Shown here one piece after another: positions 21,037 to 33,618 of a stretch of DNA of 64,000 nt. Under the pieces are notes generated by a model. It searched no databases. It saw nothing but the letters and a program-made list of their open reading frames with translations, and was not told the origin of the DNA. Position 1 is the stretch's first letter, and each line of letters begins with the position of its first letter. Made by a program: the position numbers and the translations under genes. Source of the DNA: Athripsodes cinereus (Eukaryota; Arthropoda; Insecta; Trichoptera; Leptoceridae); the NCBI GenBank assembly GCA_947579605.1, contig OX388320.1, positions 5,270,001 to 5,334,000 of the forward strand. The letters run 5' to 3'.

Positions 21037-21440
21037 AATTATTTTGTTTCATTCCCTTTTATTGTTCTTTTTGAGAACATAGTGTAGGTACGAACCTCAT
21101 AAATTAAGAGCTTTTCTGTGCCATAAAATATTTATAAAAAATATTAATGCTGCTTAAATATATTGTTAAATAAAACTATTGTATGTTAATTGTAAATATT
21201 GAATTAACTAAATTTTACATGTGAAATTTTATGAAGGACACGAAGACTTGAGATTAAGCAACCCATTTTTTGTGCATAAACTTGAAAGAATAGATATTGT
21301 GTTGATTTTTGGGGCTTGTCATAGTCATCATTGTGCCCTTTCTGGTAGCATAAGCAACTATTTTGGAAAGATATTATATTTTGAGATAAGCCCTTTTTTT
21401 TAATTTTTGTAAAAACGTAGATCACGACACACAACGTCAC

Positions 21441-21824
21441 AGACAACACTGGCAGATAGATAGGTTATTGAAACCGGCCATTAGTCAGTCGATCTAGATC
21501 ATCAGTGGATTAAAATTAATTACAGTGATTTTTATTCAATATAAATATATTTCACAAAGTTATGACACAGACAACACTGGCAGATAGATAGGTTATTGAA
21601 ACCGGCCATTAGTCAGTCGATCTAGATCATAAGTGGATTAAAATTAATTACAGTGATTTTTATTCAATATAAATATATTTCACAAAGTTATGACACAGAC
21701 AACACTGGCAGATAGATAGGTTATTGAAACCGGCCATTAGTCAGTCGATCTAGATCATCAGTGGATTAAAATTAATTACAGTGATTTTTATTCAATATAA
21801 ATATATTTCACAAAGTTACGACAC
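21441..21824. repeat. Tandem triplication, 128-bp unit
   Basis: Three nearly identical 128-bp units begin at 21441, 21569 and 21697 (agacaacactggcag...). The copies differ at only a few positions, so the duplication is recent. The unit contains the palindromic core gatctagatc. Confidence 0.92.
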
Positions 21825-22640
21825 GATAATCACCATACGAAAAATATGCTCATATTTTTTCAACATTTATATTATGTAGGTACATGACAACGCAAAATAA
21901 GTTTTTTAAAGTTATGTATGTGTACTTATATTGAAAAAAAAAAACCATGGGTAGAGATGGCTGGAGAAATATAGGGTAGTCTTATGTTCAACAGTGGACA
22001 GGAATAGCTGTAGAAGAAAGAAACTAATGTACCTACTCTTTGAAAATAAAAGACTCACCCACTTAAGAGCAAAAATCTGATATTAATTTCACCCTGCAGC
22101 TTCCCTTGTGGAATAGGCATAAAATATTAAACGCAACTTTTCTTGCATATATTTTTCATTTTCATCACCGTCCTACAAATCCTCAATAATATGTCTGTCC
22201 TGTAGGATCTGGTTTACCTCGAAATTTAATTCATTAACGGCCACGTCACTGAATACTCCTCTCGGTTGTTATATAAATAATAAGTACATATATTGAAACA
22301 GATGCAATCACATTTTTGTACTTTTGAATAAGGGTCCATTAATATGTTACAAAGAGTGTATATTTGTATTTCGACATATTTCTTAATCATGTTTTGATGT
22401 AAATCAGAATTTTGATTAGTTGAATCAGTGCTGAGAAATTTGAATCTGAGAAAGTTATTCTTTTTTCCTGCCATTTAATATAACATTATTTTCAGAAAAG
22501 TCTACAGCAAATATACACTTATTTGGTATCATGTCGTTCCTTCCGTTATCTTCTGTCTTTTAATTTACAAATGCTGAAACATGACAATGCCGTAAGAGAA
22601 ATCTATCATTCAGCTCTTTTTCTTTTCTTGCACTCTTATT
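21825..22640. other. No gene or clear repeat seen
   Basis: AT-rich DNA with short random frames only. A fragment near 21940-22030 (agagatggctggagaaat...) may be a LINE tail relic. Confidence 0.35.
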
Positions 22641-22815
22641 AGTCTCACATGGTGGTGGGGGTCTGCTTTTTTTGTTTTATTTCACCACTTGGTTCTGTCT
22701 AGTGCAACCTTGTGAGAAACATTGCAGTTCCACACATCTTGCCTCAACAATTCACGTCATCTGCGCTTTGGATCTCCCCTTTGCCTCTTGCCGGTAACCT
22801 CGATGTGTTTTGTTG
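22640..22815 (-). mobile_element. RTE-like LINE ORF2 C-terminal fragment
   Basis: The minus-strand translation, with frame breaks, gives TGKRQRGDPKRR..., QDV...A.DRTKW, NKTKKADPHHH. This is the usual RTE-type ORF2 ending G-x-R-P-K-x-R-W ... A-x-D-R-x-x-W-R ... A-D-P. It is a decayed, non-coding fragment. Confidence 0.6.
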
Positions 22816-23315
22816 CCTACATATACAGGAGGTTTTCTGGCTTCATGGCTGTACCATGGTAATGTGCTCTTCTGTATCAGAGATATCCTGCACACCCAGA
22901 TTCCCACAAATATAATATGATATTAATCCTTCATTCACAAAATTCGCGGAGAATTATTCTATTAGGTACTTTTCATTTTATAGTAGATCTGAAGTTTGTA
23001 TAAATCTGTATTGAAATTTGAATTAAATAATAAAAATTGAAATTTGTATAGAACTGAAAATTGTATTAATGAACAAATACCTATGTACTTATAGATATAC
23101 AAGATTTTATATGTGTTTCATATTTTTTATTATGTAATCATTAAGCACAATATATATTATGTACAAATATAAATATATATTAAATATGTGACTTTTTGTA
23201 ATAAATTATTTTAATAAACTTTGCTAGTTTTATTTTGTACCTAAAACATTTTGTCTGTACTAGTCTGTTAGTTAGATTGCCACGCCGCTTGTAGGAAATG
23301 CTGTGATGGTGTGAA

Positions 23316-23470
23316 TGGTTGGGTTAGTTGGAAGAGATCGCGCCTTTGCTATAAACTTACCCTCTGTACATTAATTACCTATATCTAATTTGAATGCATT
23401 TTTCTATAAATTGTATACATTGTAATCAATGTACAGTAAAGTATGGATAAATAAATAAATAAAAATTGAA
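23316..23470 (+). mobile_element. LINE 3' end fragment (ttggaagagatcgc type)
   Basis: The segment gttggaagagatcgcgcc, then gctataaacttaccc, then a long AT-rich stretch ending in gtacagtaaagt and (aataa)n is a repeated LINE 3' UTR form. Partial relatives lie at 24230-24430, 30160-30265 (minus) and 45480-45575. The short hairpin around 'atcgc...gcgat' is typical of these ends. Confidence 0.6.
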
Positions 23471-24229
23471 AATTAAATAAATAAACAAAATATCAGAAAA
23501 TAAGAAAAATCTGAGTTTGTTAATCTGGCTTGTTGCTTTGCAACGTCTTTCAGTCAACCTTATAAAAGATTAATTTAGATTTGAAATAAACCTACTTAAG
23601 TATATTCATTATTCTATGAATAAACCCAAATACACCCCAAACATCTTCACAGTGAGTAATATGAAAGTGGAGTATGCTGGCAGTGGGAGCATTCGAACCT
23701 TGACTTTTCAATTGAAATCTCAAGACTGCCATTAGACTTTCTGCCTCCACAATAAATGTCTTGAGCTCAGCAATAAGGCTTGTTGTTCATGTTGAACAGC
23801 TTCATGGTATCATACGTTTAATGAGTATGAGAACCAAGATCAAGAAATTTTGTTTAGTATTTTTTTAGGTTGCAGATAGGATGTGTTGAGTAAGGATTTT
23901 TTTAGATTTAGAAGCTTTCACCTCACGTCGAAAACTAATTCAATTTACACCAAATAAAACCGAGTATCAATTTTTACCCCTTCTCCCAATAAAATGACTT
24001 CCACATTCAATGTACTGTCTCGGGTCTGCAAAGGAGTAGTTATGCTACTGATGAAAATTCTTCGAACTTGACTCATCATCATTAATGTTTATTTGTTAAT
24101 GTGGATCATTAAACGGCGCCACATATAAATAGTCCGATTATAATTATTATTAATACAATTAATAATAAAGGTAATTAAATTATTCATTTTACATGTCAAA
24201 ATCACAAAAATCACTATTGATCTCATATT

Positions 24230-24430
24230 CGTGTGCGGTTTAGTTGGAAGATATCGCAATAAAACGATAAACTCGCCTTGAATTGATAATTTGTATTCCA
24301 ATTGCCAACTGATGTAAGAAGTGAAATTATGTGATCAATAAACTTACAGAGAAAAATAAAATAAATAAATAAGGATTAACTGGAAGAAATTGCATATTTG
24401 CGATAAACCCGCCTTTTGTGTTTTTTTTTT
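24230..24430 (+). mobile_element. Two adjacent LINE 3' end fragments (ttggaagagatcgc type)
   Basis: Copies start near 24245 (agttggaagatatcgcaat...gataaactcgcc) and near 24372 (aactggaagaaattgcat...gcgataaacccgcc). The first ends in aataaataaat immediately before the second, so one likely landed at the tail of the other. Confidence 0.6.
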
Positions 24431-25316
24431 GTAAACATAACTATTTTGATTTATTGTGTGTTATATTTTGCGGTATAAATGTCCCATGGTAAATAATAAT
24501 TATGCCCCTACTCTTTTCTGTAAGTTTTCGAATGTCCAGAAAAATTTAGATATTTAGTAAAACATCCCTATAATACATTAACACTTTTAATCCAATAATG
24601 AGTGAGGTATGCCAACCATCTTAAAAGTCTTATTTGTTATGTCACAAACACGATGATCTGTGTGAGCTTTACATGCAGTTATTAGTCTGCTGGTTACCTC
24701 ACTTTTGTGAAGTGATGTGATGGTGTAGATATTTATTATGTTATAGTGTTGAAATTTTAAATGTAATTTTTCAACCGCGTAAATGAACAAAACTTGCACA
24801 AAATAAATTGCCTATAAAACAGCAAATACAATACACATTCACCGCCTTGCTACAGGACACTTCAGAATTTCAGAATACATTTCAGTCGGGAATCGTCCGT
24901 CGCAGAGGGAGGTTGTTCTCGAAAAATTCCCAATATTTCCCAACAATTATTACGAGAACTTGTGTTTGTATTTACAATTTAATTATTTTGGTTTGGTTGA
25001 ATAAGCAATAATAATATTATTAATTCAGTTGTACGTTTAAACATAATTTGAATAAACATTGTTAAGTGAACACTTTTAATTGTATACAATATTTTCGTGT
25101 AGTATAATAAAATATACGGAATTACTTAAAAGAGTTTTTTTTTCATTTCACTAACTTTAAAAAGTGGCGAAAACATAGTTCGTGTTTACATAAAGGTAAA
25201 AATATTTTATTTCAAAGTACCTACACATTTATATTGTATTTACAAATGTATTGCGATGTTTTTTTGTTATAAATTTAATACATTTACTACATGATGCTGT
25301 TCATATTTATATCTAT

Positions 25317-25437
25317 ACCATCACGGAATATCTTGGTGTGGCCAGTAGTCCAACTGTATGTAATAAACATAGGTAGAAGTTGTCCTTTCCATGGCGATAT
25401 AAATTATAGACTTCAGGATGGGTGGCATTGCTAAATT
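25317..25437 (+). repeat. Copy of the CCATCACGGCATATCCC repeat family
   Basis: Diverged copy: accatcacggaatatc, gtggccagtagtcc, tgtaataaacat, then caggatgggtggcattgctaaattaaag. The same order of blocks is seen at 40391 and 59722. Confidence 0.65.
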
Positions 25438-25704
25438 AAAGATTATTATAAATAAAACACTTAGTATAATATACTACCTCTGTCACTTAATTAACTCTTT
25501 TCTCTGTGTATTGATTTTATTTGATAATGTCATGTGTAAAATTATATGTAGCTCAATGTACAAAAAAGAATAAATAAATAGGTAAATCTTGTAGAAAAAA
25601 GTGAACGACAAATTCATTGCTGGAGACTCCATGAAATAATTTGACGAAGTTTTTCACTTTAATTTACTCTACATATTTATATCTTTTTTTTTTTTTTTTT
25701 TATT

Positions 25705-25965
25705 TGGCTGAAAAAGATATATTTGGCTGAGAGGAATGGTGCTCGGAGACGTGGACGTCCGAGGATTAAATGGCAGGATCATTTAAATCAAATCCTACAG
25801 GACGGTCACGTGTTGAGCACATTGAACAGGAGAGCATGCATGAGGAATTGTATGAAAGTGACGGAAGCGAAAGATGTATGCAAGGATAGAAGGAAGTGGC
25901 GCTCGATCCTTTCTGCCTACCCCGCGAGGGAAGCGGCGTGATGGTATGTATGTATGTATGTATGT
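25705..25965 (+). mobile_element. 5'-truncated LINE 3' end with (tgta)n tail
   Basis: The open frame from 25723 to TGA 25939-25941 encodes LAERNGARRRGRPRIKW, the ORF2 C-terminal 'RRRGRPRxKW' motif, ending ...LSAYPAREAA. A tatgtatgtatg microsatellite follows. Almost the same peptide is encoded by the copy at 39461-39852. Only the last 70 or so codons survive here. Confidence 0.85.
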
Positions 25966-26308
25966 ACTTATTTATACATAATTTAGAAAGTTTAAGTTTT
26001 AATCACCAAACTCTAGAAAACATTTATTTCTTGATTTTCATCTCGGGTACAATTAAACTTACACAATCATGTTGGTACCGAACACTGAGAAACAGAAAAG
26101 TGGCATCTTAACTACTCATATTATTACACACAGAGATTCTGTAATTACAAAGTACTTGATGAGTACCTACTTAAATAAGTTTGGAAAATTGTGAAATTAA
26201 TGTAATGTAGCTGTAGGTAGGTATGGAAATTAACTTTGTAAACTATTTGTAATTTAACGGGCGTCATTTTTAATGTCACGGGCGAGTTATTAAAAAAATA
26301 GAACGGGT

Positions 26309-26705
26309 ATATGTCGTCCCTCTTCTGACTAACTGTCGTATCTGCCTAAATGTAAATTGTTTAGGAGAGCGTTTTTAGTGTTTTGCCGGGCATATTTTCG
26401 TCTCTCCTAGTTATATGATACAGTGTAAATATATTACATTATTTTATTTGTACCTATTCTTATATATCTCAGAATCATTTTTGTGGAGAAATTTTGAGGA
26501 ATTAGTAGATACAACACATTTTATTTAGAATAATTCATAAATACGATAACAAATCAGAAAGCTTTTCCAGGATAACGGAAACAGTTACAGGTGTGATATT
26601 CAGTGAGAACATGCAGGGCACATATAAATACACATTGGTGATCATAACTCGAATTACGCCAAAAATGTCAGATACGACAGTTAGTCAGAAGAGGGACGAT
26701 GTATG
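26309..26705. mobile_element. TIR element or MITE, about 395 bp
   Basis: About 35-bp inverted repeats (…gtccctcttctgactaactg… at 26309-26344 and its complement at 26669-26705) flank an AT-rich non-coding centre. Target duplication is unclear (possibly TA), so the superfamily is not assigned. Confidence 0.75.
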
Positions 26706-28660
26706 ATAAATGTAAGTATATTAAAAATTAATAAATAAAGATCTGTCGATTGTAAGTCTGAGAATTCATCATCGTCAGACGTAGGGACAGGCTTATTGCT
26801 TTCTGTGAAGGTGTTGGGCAGGTGGAGCGTGTCTCTAGTTTATTTCGAATTCAGATTTTTTTTTTAATGAGAATAGGTATAACTATTTATCTGTCCAAGT
26901 ATTTATTCCTATTATTATATTTTAGCTACATAGGTATATTGTCGCCCATAAGATCCAAATAATCTCCCGCATAATGAAATTCCGTTTTATTATCATTTAT
27001 TTTCATTTCATTTTAATTAAAGCACTTGCTGTGAAAAAACATAAATGCCAAGAGAGTTTTTGTTATCAAAGATATTATTATGAATAAAACAAAAGATATT
27101 GTTTGCGTCGCGACTCTTGACGCCGGCGACATTGTAGATGATTGCATTATTGTTTCTTATTTCAATATCTGTGAAGTGTTAATGGTTTTTTTTTATTCGC
27201 AAAAGAGCAAAACGGATGTAAGTCATTAAATTTTAAAGTTTTACTTTCGAATGAATGGTTTTGGAAATAAAATCTTTGCGCTTAAATATATTTTTTTATC
27301 TACTTAATAGAGTTCAAATAATGTTTGACTGGTTTTACTTAAAATATCACGAACAAGACATTGTGTGCCACCAAACCTGAATGTCTTTTTTGTTAGTTTT
27401 TTTAATATAAATGCCATTTATTATCGCCGAATCGCCAAAGATTTACCTATATTTTTATTATTTAGAAACGTGTTCAATACCTACATTAATTACTGCAACA
27501 CAAATTTTCCTGTTACTTGTAAAAGAGCATTTCAACAAATCGCAAATAAATAAAAAGTTGAGTTATATTCTCTAAATCACTGAATTATATTCTCTAAACT
27601 TTAAGTAATTTTCTGTTGCTTTTTCTCAATCAAATGAACTCAAGAGTTGATGACTAATTTTATTTTTGATAAGTAAGAGAAAAAAAATGTTATGATAGGC
27701 ATGAGCTTTTCTATAATTGGATACTTTTTACAAGTATTTTGTATATTTATTTGAATAAATCTGTTAAAAAGCCTATTAAATAAAGTACTCTGAACGGACT
27801 CAAACTCACTTTTTTTTATATTTAAGGTATTAAATATCTAATTGGGTGGTGCTTATAACTTTCTCGCTCTTTTTAGCTAATATATTTTTTTTATAATACT
27901 TTTTATTCAAGCCTCTAACTGAAATTAATTTGTATAAGCACCTACGTAAATGGCTGCTTAATTTAAACTTTCTTCAATGTCAAAATGGATACTGCTAAAA
28001 AATCAAGTTATTAAATCTTCGATATCAAATTATTAAAGACCCTCTCGGGACAGGCTTTGTAAATTGAAGAGGTATTTTCCCGTTATTGGAAAATTTAAAA
28101 TATTATTTTCAAGTGACAGCGTATCGGCTGGATACCGGATATTAAATATTCGGATTCTAAATTTGATTTTCGAATATTCGGTTCTGATATTCAGGTAGGT
28201 ACTCTTACGACTTGTTGGTTTAGATCGAGTTATCTTGTATAGAGTGAAATGAAGTGCCTACTTTGTGATTATAACGAGCGACTGAAAGCGTTCTCTAAAT
28301 TCAATTTCTTCCATATCGTCACGGCTTTTACTTTTAATTATTATTATTGGACAATATTAAAGTGTCATTTAAGTGCTGAAGTACCTCAAGGACACTGTAC
28401 AATTCATTAATTCTAGGACATTAAATCCACGTCATATTATAAATATAGATAAATACATAGATAAATGAGAAATCTCGGATACATAAAGGTATCCACGTCA
28501 GAAGTTCTTATTATAAAGTTCTTCTATTGTACACCTATTATTTAAAATGTATTTAGTTATATTTTCTTTGGGCTTTGCTTTCTGCAAAAGGACATTGAAG
28601 ATAGAATAGTATAGAAGATGTATAAAAGAGTATTAACTGATATTTTTATGATACTTTGTA
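26706..28660. other. No gene or clear repeat seen
   Basis: About 2 kb of AT-rich DNA. The short frames show no family features. One run near 27116-27145 is relatively GC-rich (gcgactcttgacgccggcgac) but is too short to interpret. Confidence 0.35.
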
Positions 28661-28918
28661 TTGATTTGAAATATTGTTACCAATATTCAGTGAAGAATAA
28701 AATAAATAAATAAATAGTATAATAGATTCCCACGACGGCGGTATTGGCCAGTTGGTCCTTCAGACCTGCCCAATGGTCCACCAGTGAGAACAATTTTGAT
28801 TTGCTTGTGCTGATAAATAGGAGTTTACGACCAACATGCACGGATAGGGTAAAAGTTGTCATTTACAAACTTATAAAAAAATAATACATTCAAGATGGGT
28901 GGTATAACTCATCGCTTA

Positions 28919-29459
28919 TGGGGTGTTCACATTTGGCGAATATCGCCAGGCGAATTTCAAAGTATATCGCCAGGCGAAAAAACAAAATTCGCCGGACATC
29001 CATTGATCGTCACACCTGTTCACACAGTCCACCGATATAGAAACGATCTGTCAGATGCGCTTTGATTTTGACACTGTTTTCAAAATGGCAGACGTCGAGA
29101 TGGAGATCGCGAAGTGTTTATTTTTAGTCGAAAATGTTATAAAAGAGGTTATAAGGCGCCTTTTAATTAAGGAAACAAACGCCACAAACCAACAACAAAG
29201 ATAACAGCTGTCACGAAGCGGGAAACATTATAAAATTTATAGGTTATAAAGTTTTTACCATAGATACGAACGCCGCGCACATCTGCGCATGCGCAAATCG
29301 TTCAATCGGCCGGAAAAGTTGGAAGGTGGTCAACTCGAGACGATATCGTTTCTACTGGTTTTTATCGTTTCAGGCTAGCTGTCATTTTGTTCAGACGGTT
29401 CAAATGGCTGGCGATATTTTGGTGCCCTGGCGATATTCGCCAAGGTGAGAAACACCACA
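28919..29459 (+). mobile_element. PIF/Harbinger-like element, 541 bp
   Basis: Ends tgKggtgtt…ttggcgaatatcgcc are inverted repeats of about 30 bp. They are flanked by a 3-bp duplication TTA (28916-28918 and 29460-29462), the target preference of PIF/Harbinger elements. Inside is a short open frame that looks like the start of a transposase (29085-29204). Confidence 0.82.
29085..29204 (+). pseudogene. Possible N-terminal remnant of a Harbinger-type transposase
   Basis: ATG within aaaATGg encodes 39 residues starting MADVEMEIAKCLFLVENVIK and ending in TAA. The frame lies just inside the left inverted repeat, where a transposase gene would begin, and no nuclease domain follows. Function is inferred from position only. 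Confidence 0.4.
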
Positions 29460-30159
29460 TTAGTTGAAGATTCTTAATCTCTAAATTCAAAGAAAAGAGT
29501 TGGAGAGTTTTTGTTTGCCGGGGATCATAGTAAAATCTAAATATTTGACACCGTATTGTTACCGAATATTTATTCCAACTCTACGATTTTCTTTATACCA
29601 ATCTTTCCCTGATGTTTTTCGTAAGCATTTCAACTTCATTAAAATGTTTTTTCCACCTTCTGTGATTCGTCAAATATGTCTGAGACGAAGGATTTTGGGG
29701 GTCAGCAAATTTGTTTTGAATTAATTTTATCTCAATTTAAGTTATTTTTGTCTTCCTGATCCGCAAATTATCTTCCCTTTAGGCACTCTAGCGAACAAGA
29801 GGGTAGTTTTATTGAATAATCAGCGTATTTTTTTAAATTTATTTTACGTAGGTAGGTACTTTACGCAAGATGATTCTGCGATAGATAAAATGAAAGGTGA
29901 AATTGTGAATTTTCAATGACAGTTGCGTTAAAAGAGGTGTCTGAAATTCAGACAAACTTTTGTGCAATACACTGTTTCTATGAGAACGATATCAGATCGT
30001 AAGAGATAGGAGTGTTGGAATCAGAGGAAGAAAATAGCTTTGAATGAAATGAACTTGTTTTCATCCTGTGATCCCAGAGAAAAGCTAAGAGGTGAATAGT
30101 ATTCAAGATATTGTAATATTTTTTTAATTAATAATTTTTACTTATTCATTCTTCACTAT

Positions 30160-30265
30160 ACATTGATAACAAAGAATCTCATAGAGAGATACATTAAAAT
30201 TAAATACAATTCATACATAGAGGGGGAGTTCATCGCAAAGGCGCAATGTCTTCCAACTAACCCAC
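30160..30265 (-). mobile_element. LINE 3' end fragment (ttggaagagatcgc type), minus strand
   Basis: The minus strand reads gttagttggaagacattgcgcctttgcgatgaactcccc, then an AT-rich tail ending near a gtatagtgaagaat stretch. Same family as 23316. Confidence 0.55.
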
Positions 30266-30390
30266 ATAATATAGTTTTCAGAAATGAAATCGAAAGGTCA
30301 TGGACTCAAATCTGGCTTCTGATCTTATCCATTTTCACGATACAAGTTACTGCATAATATCGATGGTATAAGTGTATTTGAGTTCATCAT

Positions 30391-30526
30391 AAAAGAAATG
30401 GTTGGTAGCCCGATTGCGAGGTCTCGGACATTTAATGACGAGACTTTGGGTTCAAATTCCGCTATTTATCTATCCTATTTTCACACCATAAATTTATTGC
30501 TCGCTGCGAAGGTGTTCAGAAGGCTC
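30391..30526 (+). mobile_element. tRNA-derived SINE-like copy, different from family 1
   Basis: An A-box-like ggtagcccgattgcgagg and a clear B-box gggttcaaattcc are spaced as in a tRNA head. The sequence tttgagttcat occurs before (about 30377) and after (about 30527), a likely target duplication. It does not fold as a working tRNA. Confidence 0.55.
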
Positions 30527-31446
30527 TTTGAGTTCATAAGAAATCCAGTTTATTTTTTAATATCTTAATAATTTCTATATTTAAATGGCATATCAAATAC
30601 CAAATCATTTAACCAAGAATCATACACATCTTTAAAACTTTATTTTATTGTTTCAGAGCTATACAGTTTTTCTTACAATAAACTATAACAATATGGTACC
30701 TTACAAAAGACATATGAATTAATAAAGACTCTACACCTTACCAATATATTCTAAGAAATCAAACATACGATTTTGACATAAATATATTTCAATTATAAGA
30801 CGTAATAATAAATTATATAAATATGCTCTGAGTACACATTTTAACTAAATACGCAACAAATCAAAAGAAGGAATTGTGATATATACGAGAACCTACATTA
30901 AACGCAAGTAAATATATTTTTCTTTTCCCGAGTAACAACTTCAGCGATTTCTAAACTAAGATTCATCTGGGTTGTAGATTCAATACACGTATTGAATAAT
31001 TAAACTTGGGTTCTTTACTTTAATGGAATTTAGAGATATTTGCATCTTTGTTATTGCTTTCAATTGAAAATTTCATTAAAAGATGAGTGAAATGTTTTTT
31101 TCAAGTAAATTACATAGTACGCATATAACATCCAAAATGGCTATATACAGCTTTTTACATAGACGCTTAGCATTACTGTACTTAAGACTCACGACTGTTG
31201 TGTTATTTCCGCTTTTTTTGAAAAATTGCCATTTTTGTCAAATATGCACTCGAGTCCTAATGGCTCTCAGGTATAGATTTTATCTTGCTTGGTAATTATT
31301 TATTATGTAAAATTAACAATGAGTGATGTGACAGATATTACAACTTTCGCGTTACTAAAAGTTCAAGTACAAAACAGTTTCACAATGATTTACATGTCAT
31401 CAAACAATAATCGATGCTCTCACAGTACACTTCAATATTTAACTCT

Positions 31447-32459
31447 TCTTCTCAAAGTGCCATGTCAGGTCCCCCCGACGTCGGCTATCACCCTGGCGTA
31501 GGCCTCTATGTCCTGCGCCAGCCGGAACAACTCCTCCACCCTCCGAACTCCGGTCCACTCTCGGATATTTCTCAGCCAGGACATCTGCCGCCTTCCCACA
31601 CCACGACTACCCTCAATTTTTCCTTTCAAAATGAGTTGGAGCAAACTATATTTCTCATTTCGAAGTACGTGTCCCAAATATGCCATCTTCCTCATCTTTA
31701 TGTTGGATAACATCTCTCTATCTGTTCTAGCCCTCCGCAACACCTCATTATTGGTAACCAAATCAGTCCATGGGATGCGCAACATTCTGCGATGAAGCCA
31801 CATCTCAAATGCCTCTATTCGGTTCATTGTGTTCGCTTTGAGGGTCCAAGTCTCTACTCCGTACAGCAAAATGGACCAAATATAACACTTGACCATTCTC
31901 TGTCGTAGTTTTAGATTCATGTTATCGTTGCTGAATTAAGGTCGCATATTATTGAATGCAGCTCTCGCAATCTCTATTCTGCACTTCACCTCTTTTTCGG
32001 GGTCTATGTGTTCTGTTATCACACTACCGAGGTACTTGAGCTGTTTACACGCTCTATTGGTTTTCCATTAAGCTGTAGCATGGCATCATTATGTGGTTGT
32101 CGGCTGAAAACCATGAATTTTGTTTTGGCTACGTTAATATTAAGGCCCATCTCATCGCCCACCGCACCAATACGACTCAGTAACTCCTGAAGTCTTTGTA
32201 GACTGTCAGCCAGTATCACTGTATCATCTGCGTATCTAATATTATTTACGCAGACACCATTCACCTTTACACCCACATCGGTATCAGCCAGAGCCAGTTT
32301 AAATATCTTGTCAGAATACAAATTAAATAGCAGAGGCGACAATATACACCCCTGTCGAACTCCTCTCTCAATTGACACCTTAGATGTTTTATTCTGACCC
32401 ACACGCACCACAGCCCTTTGTTGCCAGTAAAGATTTTTAATGAAATTGAGATCTTTGTC
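31447..32459 (-). mobile_element. 5'-truncated RTE-like LINE, 1013 bp
   Basis: It is framed by an exact 10-bp target duplication atttaactct (31437-31446 and 32460-32469). The minus strand carries the RT from just before the GVRQGCILSPLLFNLY motif to the end of ORF2, then a short tail (gagaagaag). The copy at 34704-35038 is a shorter member of the same family. Confidence 0.92.
31465..32411 (-). pseudogene. LINE reverse transcriptase C-terminal half, frameshifted
   Basis: Order on the minus strand: GVRQGCILSPLLFNLYSDK, catalytic YADDTVIL, LGLNINVAKTKFM-like thumb start (32019-32411), a break near 31920-32030, then WSILLYGVETWTL, MWLHRRMLRIPWTD, GSRGVGRRQMSWLRNI and the stop near 31465. The N-terminal endonuclease and RT fingers are absent. 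Frame loss between the two parts makes it non-functional. Confidence 0.88.
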
Positions 32460-32581
32460 ATTTAACTCTAGTTAATAAAATTAATAAACAAACAAACTTT
32501 TCCGATTTGTACAATAACAAACGCTAAGTTCTGTCATACACACACATAATAAAAACAGAATACGAACGAATGAATGTAATA

Positions 32582-32854
32582 GACCATTAAAGGTCACGTG
32601 GTCTTGTCTATGGATTTGCTTTTGCTTGGGGGGCAAACAGTCAGATTGCACAAATTATCCTTGTAGGATGTTATGCCATAAGAGAAAAAAAAGAAAGTCA
32701 GACGACAAAATAATAACAAAATCGACACCGACAGTTTTTTTGATTATTAGGTATTCTTTAGGCGTTCCACCTAATATTACACCGTAATCGTCTGTTGTGT
32801 TGGGATGCCTGATGCCCCTCAATGATTTTTCTGTGACGTCATCCTTTAATGGTC
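32582..32854. mobile_element. Short TIR element or MITE, 273 bp, TA-flanked
   Basis: gaccattaaagg at the left and cctttaatggtc at the right are exact inverted ends with TA on both outer sides (32580-32581 and 32855-32856). Similarity continues weakly inward (gtcacgtgg / gacgtcat). The interior is non-coding. TA flanks point to a Tc1/mariner-like origin. Confidence 0.72.
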
Positions 32855-33020
32855 TATGGTTGATGTTATAATCGATAATCAGCAAAGAATAAAATAAATA
32901 AATTGGCATTTGGCTGGTCACGTGGCAATAAGATAGCAAGTGGACGCTGGAGTGAAGACCTGAGAGGGCAGGAGAGGTATAAGAGCCTTAAAATAGATGG
33001 ATTGATGGAATTTAGGCCTA

Positions 33021-33248
33021 GTCAAAACACATTTTAGAGTTATGTTTTCGTTCAAATATAGACGACGTTGCGAGAAAGTATCAATTTTACATAAAACTTG
33101 TCTGTTTTAGCTACGACGACGTTGCGAGAAAGTGTCAATTTTCGTAACTAAAACAGACAAGTATTGTGTAAAATTGACACTTTCTCGCTACGTCGTCTAT
33201 ATTCGAACAAAAACGAAACGAAAACGTAACGATAAAATGGGTTTTGAC
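33021..33248. mobile_element. Palindromic TA-type foldback element, copy B
   Basis: 228 bp running gtcaaaacacattttag ... gggttttgac, with TA at 33019-33020 and 33249-33250. Nearly the whole element is self-complementary, and the centre repeats gacgacgttgcgagaaagt in both orientations. Same family as 8488-18185 and 35195-35356. Confidence 0.88.
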
Positions 33249-33289
33249 TACCGGCAAGTGTCTAGGTTACGACTGAAATCGAAAACCGT

Positions 33290-33445
33290 ATAGCGAATAT
33301 GTTTAAACCCTCAAAGCACGAGCATTGCTCAATTTTGAGGGTCAAAGATGTAATAAATGTGTTTTTTTTTTTGTAATAAGGTGTGTATATAATATTGTGA
33401 AGTTGTAAATTTTACTTTAATAAAAAATATTTGAATTTGAATTTG
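33290..33445 (+). mobile_element. LINE 3' UTR fragment ending aataaaaaatatttgaatttg
   Basis: The stretch from about accctcaaagcacgagcatt to tttaataaaaaatatttgaa plus (tttgaa)n is a common insect LINE tail. Similar tails occur at about 54130-54160 and 58860-58880. No coding part remains. Confidence 0.5.
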
Positions 33446-33618
33446 ATGTTTTGAAGAGCTCTTTTTCCAACATTGGAGATAATTATGATAATTTGCTAAC
33501 TGCTACTACTCGTACTACTGTAGAACGTGAATATTCTTGAAAGAATGAATAATTTATTGTTTAAAATATTTACAATTTTTTAGTTCAACTGGGTTTGGGT
33601 CCAACGCGTAGTTGACAA

